The notes: generated by a model from the sequence alone, not told the origin. A stretch of 64,000 nt of DNA from Saccharum officinarum (GCA_020631735.1 CM036231.1:6723831-6787830), one strand, 5' to 3'. Positions 1 through 12,403 are shown, counted from the first letter of the stretch. A program made the numbers and translations.

Positions 1-189
1 ATCAAATCTTTCGACGCATGCATGGAGTATTAAATGTAGGTAAAAAAAGATAACTAATTGCATAGTTTGTCTGTAAATGTCGGGATGAATCTTTTGAGCC
101 TAGTTAGTCCATGATTGAACAAATTTTGTCAAATAACAACGAAAGATGCTACAATAACTTCTCAACTACTTTTCGCGAAGTGAACACAC
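1..189. mobile_element. MITE, right part only (cut by window start)
   Basis: The stretch matches internal and right-terminal sequence of the complete MITE at 2761-2998, including the shared core around ttcgacgca, cgggaYgaatcttttgag and the right terminal inverted repeat aagtgaac at 178-185. The left end lies before the window. It is non-coding and non-autonomous. The superfamily cannot be fixed from this sequence alone. Confidence 0.7.
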
Positions 190-1120
190 CCTAAGGAAGA
201 TGGCTAAAAATATAGAAGAAAAATAAAGGAATAGAGAGTGAATGAAGGGATAATGGGTGGAACACGGAGTTGGAGGAGCTCACCTATGGTGAGGAGGGCT
301 GATTCATCGGTGCTAGGGCGATGTGGGATGGTGCGGTGTGTTAGCGAACTGTAGGCCACGTTCCGTGGCTGCCCTTGATTGTAGCTAGAGCTAGTATGAC
401 TGACTACCGATGTACATGTATAAATTTGTATCCTGTGATCAATACAGAACTGAGTTGTCCTCATTCTTCTTTCTCCCGCTTACATGGTATCAACCGCTCC
501 ACGATCCATAATTTCTGCTGCCTAACTCTCTGCTTTCTCTCCAATAATAAAAATATGTAGTGCACTCTAAAAACAACTCTAATAGTGACACCTCAGCTAG
601 TTCATACAATCCTAGCTCAACATGTTGCCTACATGAAAGAAAGAGAAAGGGGATAGAGAGAGAGAGGAAGGAGAGCTAACTCTTGTTCAGGCTTGGCTTG
701 GATAGATTACAAGGTATGCTAGTGGGACCCATCGACATGCTCATTCGTCTCCCACACTCGCTCTCTTTCTCCTTCTCACGTTAGCCAGTGAAGACTGGGC
801 TGGGGCGACTGTGGTGGCCCGGTGTGAAGGGCACGGAGAAGTGGCCACTCTGATGACCTATCGCAAGGGGGGTGACCTGCCGTGAAGGGCATCGCCGTGG
901 GTGGCGGCTGGTGCGTTTGCTTCCGCGTGGAGGGGCCACGTGTGGTGGCTACGGCCTGACATGGAGGGGTGAGCATGTGATAGTGACAGTTGCTGCGGTT
1001 TGGCATGGAAGGCCATGTGCGTGTGCGGTTGTGGCCTAGCACAGAGGGAAGGGCGCACACAACGGCGGCTACGACCCAACACGACAACGACTGGTTTGTT
1101 CAACACTTCACTATGGTCGC
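190..1120. other. No gene recognised; purine-rich patch near 640-675
   Basis: Short open frames occur on both strands but overlap each other, have low-complexity composition and match no family I recognise. A GA-rich patch lies at about 638-675. I see no terminal repeats or splice-bounded coding region. Confidence 0.5.
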
Positions 1121-1562
1121 GTTTGGATCCCTACGTATTGTGAAATCCAAATAGTAAAAGCTGGATAGTTAAAAGTTAGATTTTAAAAGCTGCAATATGC
1201 TATCGTTTGGATCCAAGATTTTAGAAGCTACTGGGTCGACCCATTCACCCTCTGGCAGACAACCATGGGTCCATGGCAGGAGGGAGATAGACACGACAAC
1301 ACAGTTGTGCAGCGGTGGTGATGGCAAATGAATTTAATATCAGACAACAATGAGGGCATTTTTGTCTTTTCTCTATCTTTTTTTTGTGAATTTGTCTTTT
1401 CTCTATCTAGAAGCTGCTGAAAGCTAGGTTCTTTCGTTTTTGGAAGTATAGAAGTCAAGGTAGTTGGATTATAAAAGCTATAGTAAAAGCTAGACCATTT
1501 GAAACTTTGGATCCCAACCGAAATTGTAGAAGTTGGATTGTGCAATCCAGTGGAATCCAAAC
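1121..1562. mobile_element. Non-autonomous DNA transposon (MITE-like), about 440 bp
   Basis: The left end (gtttggatccctacg) and the reverse complement of the right end (gtttggattccactgg) form an imperfect terminal inverted repeat, and both continue into a gaaatcc/cacaatcc block. The interior contains repeated aaaagcta and ttggatt motifs and no coding capacity. Such gtttggat-ended elements are common in grasses, where many are hAT-type. The superfamily and target duplication are not established here. Confidence 0.55.
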
Positions 1563-1943
1563 AGGACTTAAGACGAAGGTTGGCCGGGAAAAAAAATCAA
1601 AGATGTGGGGTTCATGGTAGAGTTAGATTATTGTAGATATTGTCTTATGTATTGTCTTTTAAATGGCCCTAAGTGTACGTAGCCTGCGGCTCAGCTTGTT
1701 GCTGGCGCATGCAGATGCCGGAAGCCAAGTCGAGTCACCCCACTCCGCAACTGGCAGGGCAATCTGGAGGCCGATCGAGGAGCCGTTCAACACGGATTCT
1801 GGGGAGCTCAGCTCGCACGTGAGACGAGAGGGACTGACCGACTGAAGAGGCGGACGAAGACGAACGATGAAGTCACCACGGCGCGCTCGCGCTTGTCGTG
1901 GCGCGGCTCTGGTGGCGTCTGCGCCGGGGAAAGCAAGCAGCAG

Positions 1944-1989
1944 ACGAGACTAGCGGTGGCCCGTGGACGAGACTAGCGGTGGCCCGTGG
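1944..1989. repeat. 23-bp tandem duplication
   Basis: Two perfect copies of a 23-bp unit (beginning acgagactagcgg) lie head to tail at 1944-1966 and 1967-1989. The surrounding GC-rich sequence from about 1663 to 2020 has short open frames but no recognisable product. Confidence 0.85.
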
Positions 1990-2025
1990 CCTGCCTCGCG
2001 CAGGTGAGGCATTATTCTAATGAGG

Positions 2026-2262
2026 GTGTGGTTAGTTGTCATGTAAAATTTTTAGAAGCACATTAACTATTTTGTTTGTATTTGATAATTAGTGTCCAAT
2101 TATAGACTAATTAGGTTTTAAAGATTCGTCTCATGATTTACAACTAAAATGTGTAATTAGTTATTTTTTACCTATATTTAATGCTCCGTGCATACGTCTA
2201 AAGATTCGAGATGACGGAGAATCTTGTAAAATTTTTAGAATTTTGAAGTAACTAAACTGCCT
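2026..2262. mobile_element. MITE, inverted orientation
   Basis: Read on the minus strand this has the same core as the MITE at 2459-2683: gattctccgtcatctcgaatc, then tttagacgta and a conserved tttaaa/taatta block. Its ends (gtgtggttagtt and aactaaactgcc) form a degenerate terminal inverted repeat. It has no coding capacity. Confidence 0.6.
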
Positions 2263-2458
2263 GATAACAGGTGTGTGTGATGCAGGCGGCCAGTCAGGTG
2301 GGGCTCGTTCAGGGCCGTGAACCAGCGGCCAGCGCGTCTCTGGGCCTGGGGCGTGCTGCTCGTGTTGACTGTTGACTGTACGTTTTTTTGATAGCAAATT
2401 TTTTTTGAAAGCAAGACTGTTGACTGTACTCGCCGCGGCAAAATGTGCTACTGAGGCA

Positions 2459-2683
2459 GTGTTTAGATTCTTCAAAATTCCAAAAATTTTACAAGATTTC
2501 CCGTCACATCAAATCTTTGGACGTATGCATGGAGCATTAAATGTAGGTAAAAAAAATAAATAATTGCACAGTTTGTCTGTAAATGTCGAGACGAATCTTT
2601 TAAGACTAGTTAGTCCATGATTAGATAAATTTTACCAAATAACAACGAAAAGTGCTATAGAAATTTTACAACCATCTAAACAC
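2459..2683. mobile_element. MITE, complete, about 225 bp
   Basis: The terminal inverted repeat is gtgtttaga at 2459-2467 and tctaaacac at 2675-2683. The internal core (gacgtatgcatggagcatta) is shared with the neighbours at 1-189 and 2761-2998. It is non-coding. Confidence 0.75.
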
Positions 2684-2760
2684 ACCCTCAGCTACTGGCC
2701 TGTGCCATCGCGCAGCCGTCGCTGCTGTCTGCTGAAACGCACCGGGGTACTAGTACTACG

Positions 2761-2998
2761 GCCTCGTTCACTTCCCCCTCCCAACCCAAAATATTTTCTC
2801 TTACACACATCACATCAAATCTTTCGACGCATACATGGAGCATTAAACGTAGGTAAAAAATAACTAATTATATAGTTTGTCTGTAAATGTCGGGACGAAT
2901 CTTTTGAGCCTAGTTAGTTCATAATTGGACAAATTTTGCCAAATAACAACGAAAGATGCTACAGTAACTTTTCAGCTACTTTTCGCGAAGTGAACACA
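2761..2998. mobile_element. MITE, complete, about 240 bp
   Basis: The inverted termini are gttcactt at 2766-2773 and aagtgaac at 2988-2995. The core (ttcgacgcatacatggagca) is shared with the fragment at 1-189. It is non-coding. Four relatives of this family within 3 kb suggest a preferred landing zone or local accumulation. Confidence 0.75.
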
Positions 2999-3023
2999 TC
3001 CTACGAATGAGACTCAAAGTCGC

Positions 3024-3235
3024 GTTTGAGCTAAAGTGATGAAAGCGGACGGAAACGAATGGAAAATTGCTCTACCGTTTTCATTTTCATATTTTTAAAC
3101 GGAAACAGGAGCGAGAGCCGAACACCCGGGAACGAAAACGGTAGCGGGATAAACGGTAATACGAAAACAGGTAAATATGATCGGAAAATAGACGGAAACG
3201 AACGGTAAGCGGAAACTTAAGACGGAACATGTATG
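3024..3235. mobile_element. Ac/Ds-like hAT terminal fragment
   Basis: The sequence starts with a gtgatgaaag motif resembling the Ac/Ds terminus (cagggatgaaa). It is then packed with acggaaac and aaacgg motifs on both strands, as in Ac subterminal regions where the transposase binds AAACGG. There is no transposase. The opposite terminus is not visible before the Tat fragment, so it is probably a truncated Ds-like relic. Confidence 0.55.
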
Positions 3236-3427
3236 CCACATATAAAATATATACTGCCCAGTGCCCACACGTAAATACGCTCGTAGATAAATGAATTATC
3301 AAATGATAAAAGGACGGACACTGGCACACTGCTGTGCACTCTACCAAAATAAAAAGATGATGACTTTAATATATACGTGACATGTCCACACAGATGAAAA
3401 GAAAAATAAAAGCAACTCAGGCATGTG

Positions 3428-3480
3428 AATGTATGGTGCTCTTAAGAAGAAAGAAAAAGATTTCCGTCCGGGGAAGTGTG
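3428..3480. repeat. Inverted copy of 6893-6945 at the broken end of the Tat element
   Basis: Positions 3428-3464 are the exact reverse complement of 6909-6945 (37 bp), and similarity continues with two mismatches to about 53 bp (3428-3480 against 6893-6945). The left arm sits exactly where the Tat coding region starts abruptly. The right arm lies in the Tat 3' region just before the LTR. Confidence 0.9.
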
Positions 3481-5386
3481 CTGCAAGGTTCTCCCTGACT
3501 TCATCGCGGAGTGGTCTGACATTTGCCTACCTCTGGCTGACTCCGTCACCGAGCACTGGCAAATGTACTTCGACGGGTCCTTGAAGATAGATGGTGCTGG
3601 TGCAGGCGTATACTTCATCTCTCCTTCTAAGGATACGATCAAATACGTTTTGCGTATACACTTCCGGGCTTCCAACAACGTAGCAGAGTACGAAGCAGCC
3701 TTGCATGGCCTTCGTATCGCAGTCGAGCTTGGTATCAAACGGCTCCTGGTCTACGGGGACTCTGCCTTGGTCATCAACCAGGTGAACAAGGAGTGGGACA
3801 CAGTCCACGAAAAGATGGATGCTTATGTCGCGGCAATACGCAAGTTGGAAATCAAGTTTTACGGACTCGAGTTCATCCACATCCCGCGAGCACAGAACGT
3901 GGGAGCCGACGAGTTGTCCAAGCTAGGCTCGACCCGTGCTAAGTTACCTCCCGGGGTATTTGTTCAAGACCTCTTAAAGCCTTCGATCTCAGATCAGGCT
4001 GACCAGACTACGAAACCTGATGCCACGACGTCAGATCTAGTCGCACTGCTCAGTAACAATACGAAGGACAATGAGTCGCTAGGTCAGCAGGAAGCTGATG
4101 AAGGTACAGAGCTACCCGAGCAGGTAGTGCCTCCCCGGCCAGATTGGAGAGAGCCCTTCATCAAATACCTGAATGAACACCTAGTTCCGGAAGACAAGAT
4201 TGCTGCCCAGCAATTGGTCCGCAGAGCCAAGCTTTATGCCATGGTCAACGGTGAACTAATGCGAAAAGGACCCAGGTCCATCATTTACCAAAAGTGCATT
4301 ACCCAGAAAGAGGGCCTCGAGCTCTTGAAAGAGATCCATGAGGGTATGTGCGGTAACCATGCAGCTTCTCGGACGCTGGTCGGCAAAGCTTACCGAGCAG
4401 GTTTCTACTGGCCTACAGCTGTTACTGACGGCGAAGATTATGTGCGGCGATGCACAAACTGTCAAATGTTTGCTAAGCAGATCCATGTCCCAGCACATGA
4501 TTTGCAAACCATTCCAGTTGCTTGGCCCTTCTCGTGCTGGGGACTGGATATGATCGGTCCTTTCAAAAAAGCACCCGGTGGCTATGCTTCTGTTTACGTG
4601 CTCATCGACAAGTTCTCCAAGTGGATAGAGTACAAACCAGTCAAGCAAGCCACCGCTGAGAAGGCCGTACAATTTCTAGACGAGGTTATCCATAGGTTTG
4701 GCATCCCAAACTCTATAATCACCGATCTAGGGTCACAATTCACAAGCGATGCTTTCTTCAACTTTTGCGAAGACAACTGCATCAAAGTTAAATACGTCTC
4801 CATCGCTCACCCCAGAGCAAACGGTCAAGTAGAACGAGCAAATGGAATGATCCTCGACGCTCTCAAGAAGCGAGTCTACCAGGCGAACAAGGTTCTCAAA
4901 CCTGGTCGGTGGCTCCAGGAGCTCCCTGCTGTGGTCTGGGGACTGCGCACCCAACCCAGTCGAAATACCGGAGTATCACCATATTTCATGGTATACGGCT
5001 CCGAGGCTGTTCTACCAGCTGAAGTCGCATTCAGATCACCACGAGTCGCCTACTACAACGAAGATGTTTCCAACTCTGCCAGGGATGTCGACATCATCGC
5101 TAAAGAAGAACAGGCATTGGATTCGTGTGTTCGGACCGCCAAGTACTTAGCGGCCGTACGTCGCTACTATAATCGCAACGTCCGAGGACGCTTGTTCGTG
5201 GTCGGTGATCTCGTGCTCCGTCGGATTCAAAAGACCGATGGCCTCCATAAACTATCACGAAGGTGGGAAGGACCGTTCAGGGTAAAGGCCGTCACACGCC
5301 CAACATCCTATCGGTTGGAGACATTAGAAGGTGTTGAAGAGCCTAATTCATGGCACATAGAGCTGCTCATACGCTACCACGTGTAA
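3476..5386 (+). pseudogene. Ty3/gypsy Tat-type polyprotein fragment: RNase H + integrase
   Basis: The frame opens in mid-protein (first codon GTG, no real start) and gives 636 residues. A ribonuclease H comes first, with catalytic acidic residues at D33, E71, D95 and D145. An integrase follows with an H288/H295/C326/C329 zinc finger and a DD35E core (D358, D417, E453). It ends with VGDLVLRRIQ- and WEGPFRVKAV-type C-terminal motifs and has no chromodomain. This domain set and the long repeat-rich 3' region fit the Tat/Athila branch. Gag, protease and reverse transcriptase are missing, so the element is 5'-truncated although this part remains one open frame. The integrase would insert element cDNA into nuclear DNA. 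It lies in the same orientation as the LTR at 7068. Confidence 0.9.
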
Positions 5387-7067
5387 ATCCTAAGATATGT
5401 ATTTCATCACCTCTAATTTATTTCTTTATATAATGGAAGTTTTCGTCTCTCTCTGCTTTCCAGTTGTAATTTTCTTTAAAAGGGGTTTGTACACACCTTG
5501 CATACATGCACCCTGCATATGTCACATCCAAACTTTATTCTTGCTCGCCGAGAACGACTTGACAAGACACCACGTCTCGGTCCTCTGTCGATGTGCTACA
5601 GCTCCGCGCTACTCAGCACTAGGAGATCCGATGGTTGTCCTCTAACGGTACTTAGGATCGTACCTAGTGATCCTGGCGCATCGCGCTGTTCACTAGTGCG
5701 TCCCTGGGTCACCTAACTGAGCTAGTCGCTTCGAGAGCAAGGATAAAACTTGGATGTCGACACATACTTTCGAAATAAACTTTATGTGTTTAGTTATGCA
5801 TAAAGTAAAACTTAGAAACAGCAAAATACTTATCACACGCTTAAGTAAACGCCTGAAATATACATTGCCATAACGAGTTTCTGAGCACCTCGTGCTCTGT
5901 TTAACTCCTAAACATATTGTTCATACATAATGTTTCTACATGGCTGCCTACTGACCACCGTCTGTTGTTACAGGATCTTCGATCAGCACCATGTCTTCTA
6001 CCAAGGCTGCGGCGGTAGGAGCAGAGGAGGCCCGGAGCTCTTCAGCTGCGTCGTCGTCCAGCTCCGGAGCGATCCCAAGGGACACGACGGCAGGATCCAC
6101 TTCCCTATAACGGGAACGGACTACGGCCATGGACCACGTCGACCACGGACTTCGTCGACCACGACTCGGGGACTTCGTCGCTTGCGCCTCGACCAGTGCT
6201 CGGGGACTGCCTCGATCACTCTCCGACCACGACTCGGAGACTTTGTCGCTCGCGCCTCGACTGCTCTGTGACCATGGCTCGGGGACTTCGTTGCTCGCTC
6301 CTCGACCTACGCTCGGGGACTTCGTCGATCACTCTCTGACCATGGCTTGGGGACTTCGTCGCTCGCGCCTCGACTGCTCTCTGACCATGGCTCGAGGACT
6401 TCGTTGCTCGCTCCTCGACCTACGCTCGGGGACTTCGTCGATCACTCTCTGACCATGGCTTGGGGATTTCGTCGCTCGCTCCTCGACCTGTGCTCGGGGA
6501 CTGTCTCAACCACTCTCCGACCACGGCTCGGGGACTTTGCGTCTCAACTACATGTGACTGGCAACTCGCATACAGTTGGGATATTTTTTCTCATTTGGAC
6601 CTGCTACAAGGCTCATACCTCGCCTTCCAGCAAGCTCGGGGACTACATCGGTACGATGCACCTGCCGATGCATCTCGTATCGCCTGTATGACGATTGGAT
6701 TCTCAACTTAACTGGGAATTCTTTTTAGACCCTGACACCACGTGCCTACATCACCTACTACCAGGCTCGGGGACTAAGTGGGCACACTTCACCTCGCGGT
6801 GAATGTGCTTATTTTTTGACCACTACGCCTCTGATGATCAAAGATGCTACACTTCAAGACGCAATACATTTCTTTTCAGAAATACAAGTGGGCACACTTC
6901 CCAGGACAGAAATCTTTTTCTTTCTTCTTAAGAGCACCATACATTCTTCGGACAACCTACTTCTCCGGCGACAACGGTGGTCGGAGATGTCAAGAACTCA
7001 AGCCTCACTATTCGGAGAAGGTTAAAATGGCGTGACGCATCAGAATCCATGGCGCTCGGGGACTAGC
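5387..7067 (+). mobile_element. Tat element 3' non-coding region
   Basis: This lies between the pol stop and the 3' LTR. It lacks a credible gene. The open frames at 6129-6711 are translations of a tandem repeat. The box ctcggggact recurs through 6150-7065 and also forms the sequence directly before the LTR (ctcggggactagc), so it probably includes the polypurine tract region. Confidence 0.7.
6129..6545 (+). repeat. Tandem repeat array with ctcggggac box, 113-bp higher-order unit
   Basis: The motif ctcggggacttcgtcg recurs roughly every 30-60 bp. A larger unit of 113 bp is clear: 6269-6381 repeats as 6382-6494 with few changes (both begin tgaccatggctcg). Further single copies of the box lie near 6638, 6762 and 7053. 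Similar CTCGGGGACT repeats are familiar from the 3' regions of grass Tat elements. Confidence 0.8.
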
Positions 7068-7449
7068 TGTGGGGGGATAGACCCCGTATACCCTCATAGG
7101 TAGTCTCGGGCTGGTCGGCAAGATGACCCAGACCAGGCGAAGCCCAGCTTGCTGCCAACCAGGCTGGTGGGCTGGATATCAAAACAGAGGTGTGGTCCGT
7201 AACCGACCTCAATTCAGATCACGTACAAGGAAGCTTGTCCCGCAAGTAGTCTTTATCGGTTAGGATAGCTCGAGTCCTCCTAGGATACGACTTGGTGTAA
7301 CCGACCTCTGTAACCCTGGCGGTTGACTATATAAAGCAGCCAGGGACCCCCCTAGAACGCATCTAATCTTCAACTCAATCAGCCCTAGATCGGTCCTCAG
7401 ATCTACGAGCTGAGCACCTCATTGTATTCCGATACTTGAGAACACGGAT
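7068..7449 (+). mobile_element. Tat 3' LTR, left part (interrupted)
   Basis: The LTR starts tgtgggggga directly after the ctcggggactagc box. It has a TATA-like tatataaa at 7328-7335. It is broken at 7449 by the chromovirus and resumes at 27520. The right part continues with typical Tat LTR text (gacgtagggtattacgc). The LTR end is near 27703, which gives a total LTR of about 560 bp. Confidence 0.75.
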
Positions 7450-10400
7450 TGTAACAGAACCGACCAAATTATAAGAGCACAAGTACAAAAACAAGCACCG
7501 AAGCGCTCAAATTTTCGAACTTGAGCCCATATAATCCCGGTAGTCAATCAAAACCATGAAGGATTTCAAACCAACTCGTTTACAACCAGGATCGCATCAT
7601 TCAACATACAACATCATACGTTACATTTCATAAGTAGTTCCGAAATAAGTTTACACACACACGGAGTCGCAATTATTACAAACCAAGTTTATAAAGTAGC
7701 GGAAGCATAACACACACCAGATGTTACTACTGCCAGTCTTGATGATCAACAACCCGTAAAAGCATGAGGAAAGTACATAAAAGATGATCACGCCCCAGTG
7801 ATCTAGTCTTCTTCACCCGCAGGGTGGAGACAAGTTTTGCAGAAGCCTTGATAGAGCATATCATCTGCAACAGGAGGGAATAAACCCTGAGTACTAGAAT
7901 GTACTCAGCTAGACTTACCCGTCGAAAACCAGAAATAAGATGACACCAAGGATTATGCAAGGCTTACACAAGAGGCTAGCTGACATAACATTTTGCATAA
8001 AGGCATAAGTAATTTAAACTCTTATAGCCTGTACTAGCAGTTATTTTTATCATTTACTTGTCATCTATCTTAGCACCTGTACTAAACATGCACTTGATTA
8101 TAATCAAACAATTATCATCATTATATCCAGAGCAGGTATGAATTGTGGCAGCATTGTATCATTCCCTTAACCACCGGTTCATTTAATGAGATCTACGTTG
8201 CCGCTGCTCAAGTCAAGTGCTCACTAACCGGGAGCGACGGCGATTCGAATCGAATTCCTATCCAGCTGGAGGGGTATTTCTAACACTCACCGTGCAGACC
8301 CCTGCCAGGGTCGCACAGGCCACCGTTTCATATGATTCAGGAATCGCGGGTCCGAATGATGTCGTGACCCCAAGGGCGACACTCTGCCAGGTGATAGGGA
8401 CTCTAACCCCCCTTGGTCTCATGCCAATGTCCCCAAGCACATCCTTTCTCTCCTCCAAGAAGCAACCTACCATTCGATTCCCGGCCTGAACCACATTACT
8501 CGGCTTCGCGGTCGGAACGGCTTATCCGGCCAACTAAGTGTTAGACTGCGTTCAACATGACTCAAGGACGTACAACGAATCAGTCCTTAAACGACTCAGA
8601 CGGGCATAGCTCCACACCCAAAACGTGAAGTGTCTTGCGGCTGTACTATCGAACTCCCGCCCGGTCTCAATTTCATTTTTAAGCATGGTTCCATCCACGA
8701 TAGCCATAAAGCCACTCGTTACTCCTTCCTACATCTCGCGGATGACCGGAAATCACCCGACTTCTACCGTACTAAGCAGGGCTAAGCATTGACACGTGCC
8801 TAAACCTAATATAGGATTAAGTACGATATCTGGACAAGGACAGGTATAATGCAACAAGTGTTTTCATATAACTCCTATAACTTAATGCAGTAAACAAGTA
8901 AAAGTACTCAAGATTAAATTTAGAAAACAGTGGGTTCAGCATGTACCGGGGCTTGGCTTTCAGAAAGGTCGAAGGGCGGTGATCAGGACACTCAGGTAGA
9001 TCTTCGGCAGGAGCTTCGTCACCGGCTGGTTCTTCTAGCTGCTCCGGCTGGTCCTGGATTTCCTCCGGAATCACCGGCTCGAACTCGAGGAGAGTTACCC
9101 CCTCCGGTACACCTATTGCATGAATGCCCAATAAATATCATGGATGCATAAAGGTGCAACATGCTCGGAATGAAATGCATTTCAGAAATAAAAATAATAA
9201 TCTAATCAAGTTACTTTATTAGTACGTGCAAATCTCTTCTCCGGTGGAGAAGTACTTACCTAATCTACCCAACCTAAGATATAGTTGTTCCTCTTCGGTT
9301 AAGGCCCTAACACCTAACACACAAGAGTAATATTACTTAGGTTACCACAGTAAGTTATTCTGGACAGCAGCTCAAAGATTCTAACATAACTGGAGAATCC
9401 CAACTCCTAAAGATATGATCTAAGACAATCTGGAAAGCTTAAGAAATGTACCACAAAATGTTTTCAGATCACAACACTAAATTCCAAAGTTTACCTAATC
9501 GAAATTCCAAAGTTCCAGAATCTGTTCTCTCTAAACAGAGAGCAGTCAATTCTGGACTGGCACTTTAAACAGCAATAACTCCCAAACTACTAAGCCAAAT
9601 GCTCCCAAATTTTGACACAAGCTCATTTACAAATTTTACTACAACTTTGGTATTTACAAGTTTTCCAGCAACCACCATTATCCAAGGTCAAACCTAGAAA
9701 TACTATCAGCTGTCCAGAAAACCTAAAATTGCAAAGATTAAATATTTATTGATGTGGCAAACATTCTCTAAGACCAAACTAATGCTACTACAAGTTCACA
9801 AATGTCACAAAAACACCAGAAAGTAAGGTGTGCCCACCTAGAATATTTATTTAAACCCATTTCTTAATTTACTTAAGTAATTAAGTGAAATTTCAAACCT
9901 ATATGTAAACTGCTCCTAAAAATTCTACAAAAATTACAGGGGACTCTCTGACCCAAAAAGAGACTACTGTAAAAATTTGAACTCAATTTAATCACAGGAA
10001 CTCTCTGAACAAAATTCACAAGCCAAAAAGGCTGATTTTTGTATAAATAATAAAGCATAGTAAAAAGTGTCAAATAACAGATTTCTTAATTTTCTTGGAC
10101 ACACTAGGGTACCAAGACATTCTCCAAAAATTTATATGAACATTGCACATGTAGAAAAATTACAAAAATTCATTTAACTATTTCCTAGAATAACAAGATA
10201 ACATTATAACTTGAAAAGTACTTAAGCACTATTGCCCAAATTTTTACCAAAGCTAGAGCAAGTATAAATTAGCCTACTCACCAAATTTCTTAATTTTTGG
10301 AACACTGAAACTCAAGATATAATTCAAACAAGTTTGCATGTGATTTAAAACACATTTCAAGGACCTATTTAAATATCCCAGAAAACAAACATCACCTAGC

Positions 10401-12386
10401 AAACTCATATTTTTCTAAAATACTACACATCATTTAGATCCTAACAAAATTTATCTCATGATTTTTGAGTAAGTGAAACCCTAGATCTACATTTTCCAAA
10501 CTTAACCAAAAATTCTGTAGCAAAGATAAATAAAAATGAAAAAGATCTCATTTTATACTGGGCCGGCCCGGAAAGACGCGGCCCACGACGCGCGCGCGGC
10601 CTGCTCGGCCGTCCCGCCCGCGCGCGCGCTCTAACGAGCGGGCCCCACTTGTCAGCGAGACGAAGGCGGGGGAGGAAAACGGTCGACGGCAAGCTCGCCG
10701 CCGGCGGCAGCTCCGGCGAGACCAAGGACACAGGCACGTTCGCCTCATCCATGCGAACCTAGGGGTGCTACTAATTGGAGCAATGGCTGCGGCTATGGAG
10801 GATGGTGGCGTGCATGGCAGACCGGCGGGGCGGTGGTGGTGCTCCTCGCCGGCGGTGGCCTCGGGATCCCCTCCTAGCCCCATGGTGAGCATCCCCGTAC
10901 TACCCCGGTCCTAAAGCACCTACTAGCGCTCGCCGTGGAAGCGCCGAAGACCCCGGCCACGGTGAGCCGCCGCGCGGAAGAACGCCGACGAGGTCTGACG
11001 GTGGCGGAAATGACAATTCGTCCTTACCAAGGTGCGTCTGACGGCAGGGGCGGAACGAGTGGGTAGAGGGGCTCAAGGCGCAGCTGTTGGCCGGACTGGA
11101 GGTGCGGTGGTGCGGTGGAATGCGTGCGCGAGCTCGTCGGAGCAAGAGCGGCAAGGCGGCTCGGTTCTTCCGCTCTGCCGACGAGAGAGGGAAAAGAGGA
11201 GGGAAATGGAGGGGTGCGGTCGGAACGACAGCAGGGGCGCCCTTCTACGCTCGGCAGCTGGCCAAGACGCCAGGTCGCGCGCGGCGCGTGGAGGACACGC
11301 GGCGGCGACGATCTGCGACTGTCGGGGGCTGAAGGTTCGTTTCAGAGCTCGATGGCGTCAACTGACAACGCGATTTTGGGTTCAATTTACTCCTAATCCA
11401 GTGAGAACCAGGTATGGGTGCTGTTGGCAATGTTGTAGAGCTACATGAGGACTACAAGTTTGTTAATTGGAGTTTGGACTGGTTCGGCCTGGATTTGAAA
11501 CTACAAGGCTCCAAAGTGGTGACCCTTGAAACTAAAACTTAGTTTCAGTCACTAAGCCGACTGAAACCTGATTTTCTAGACACCATATCTCCTAAACCAT
11601 TTAGAACTAGGTGATGGTGATATTGACAATGTTGTAGAGCTATGTGTGGTCAACAACTTTGTCAATTGGCTCAAAGACTGGTTTGACCTAGTTTGTGAGT
11701 TACAAGTTGCTAAAGTGAGGTACAGTGAAACGGTTTTCAGCTCCACACTTAGCTAAATTTGCTAAGTCCCAAATCAGCCCCTAATACTGACTTGTGGGCC
11801 ATTTTTGAGCATGTTCTGATCATTTTCATGAGATGGCCATATTAGAACTTTTGTTCCTCATGAAATTCTCTACAACTTTGCTTAAGGTTGCTCCTCCATG
11901 CAAGATCTCTAAATTGGACTTTTTAATTGGTCAAACCAGATCACTCCAGGGGTCCAACTTAGTCAATAACATTTGGAAGGGCAATTTGGTAATTTTGGTC
12001 AACATGAACATTGCTCCACTACTTACCCTAAATGTAATTAAGGTGTTATAAGACCTAATTAGCCACCCTACACATTGGTTGCACAAAATTCCTAGTGTCA
12101 CCTACTTTGGCCCAAGTAATTCAATACTTTCACCCAAATGTTGCAAGCTCATGTTGCACATGTTGCATGAGTGTGTTGCATAACCCTTGCTAATTATGTT
12201 ACACTAAAGTGGTTGACATATCTCACAAAGGAAATTGCACATAAGGTACTTGTGTGTTGCACCTTACTCACTTTTACTTCACATGAAATATAAACATATT
12301 ATAAGCTTATGCATGAAATGAATGATGCTTGCTTATGCTCATGCAAATGCAATGCAATTAAGGAGCTAAACACCTGGGGTGTTACA
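7450..12386 (-). repeat. 3' LTR of the chromovirus (4937 bp)
   Basis: It is nearly identical to 22580-27519. On the minus strand it begins tgtaacacc and ends ctgttaca. It contains a GC-rich block (about 10550-11340) whose open frames are on overlapping strands and unsupported. It also has an AT-rich region (9180-10540), a minus-strand cagtataaaatgag TATA-like motif at about 10551-10562, a conserved hairpin at 7887-7908 and a palindrome cgattcgaatcg near 8241. No coding feature is credible inside it. Confidence 0.9.
7887..7908. promoter_or_regulatory. Conserved LTR hairpin ctgagtac-N6-gtactcag
   Basis: Perfect 8-bp arms surround a 6-nt loop. The same structure with a changed loop lies at 23019-23040 (other LTR) and 59203-59224 (a different chromovirus family). 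Weaker versions occur in the solo LTRs at 43919-43937 and 47321-47339. Arm conservation with loop change suggests an RNA or DNA structure under selection. Its role is unknown. Confidence 0.6.
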
Positions 12387-12400
12387 GCCCTCCCTCCTTA
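12387..12400 (-). promoter_or_regulatory. Polypurine tract of the chromovirus
   Basis: On the minus strand taaggagggagggc directly precedes the 3' LTR start tgtaacacc. Its position next to the LTR and its purine run identify it as the plus-strand priming site. It lies inside the last codons of pol. Confidence 0.8.
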
Positions 12401-12403
12401 TAA

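Noticed and set aside
6129..6545. CRISPR-like array
   Set aside because: Repeats are head-to-tail degenerate units without unique spacers of regular size, in a plant retroelement.
6129..6711. Repeat-rich protein genes
   Set aside because: They are translations of the ctcggggac tandem array in the Tat 3' region.
10456..11448. GC-rich open frames in the chromovirus LTR (repeated at 25589-26581)
   Set aside because: They occur on both strands and overlap in several frames, are Arg/Pro-rich from base composition, and match no family.
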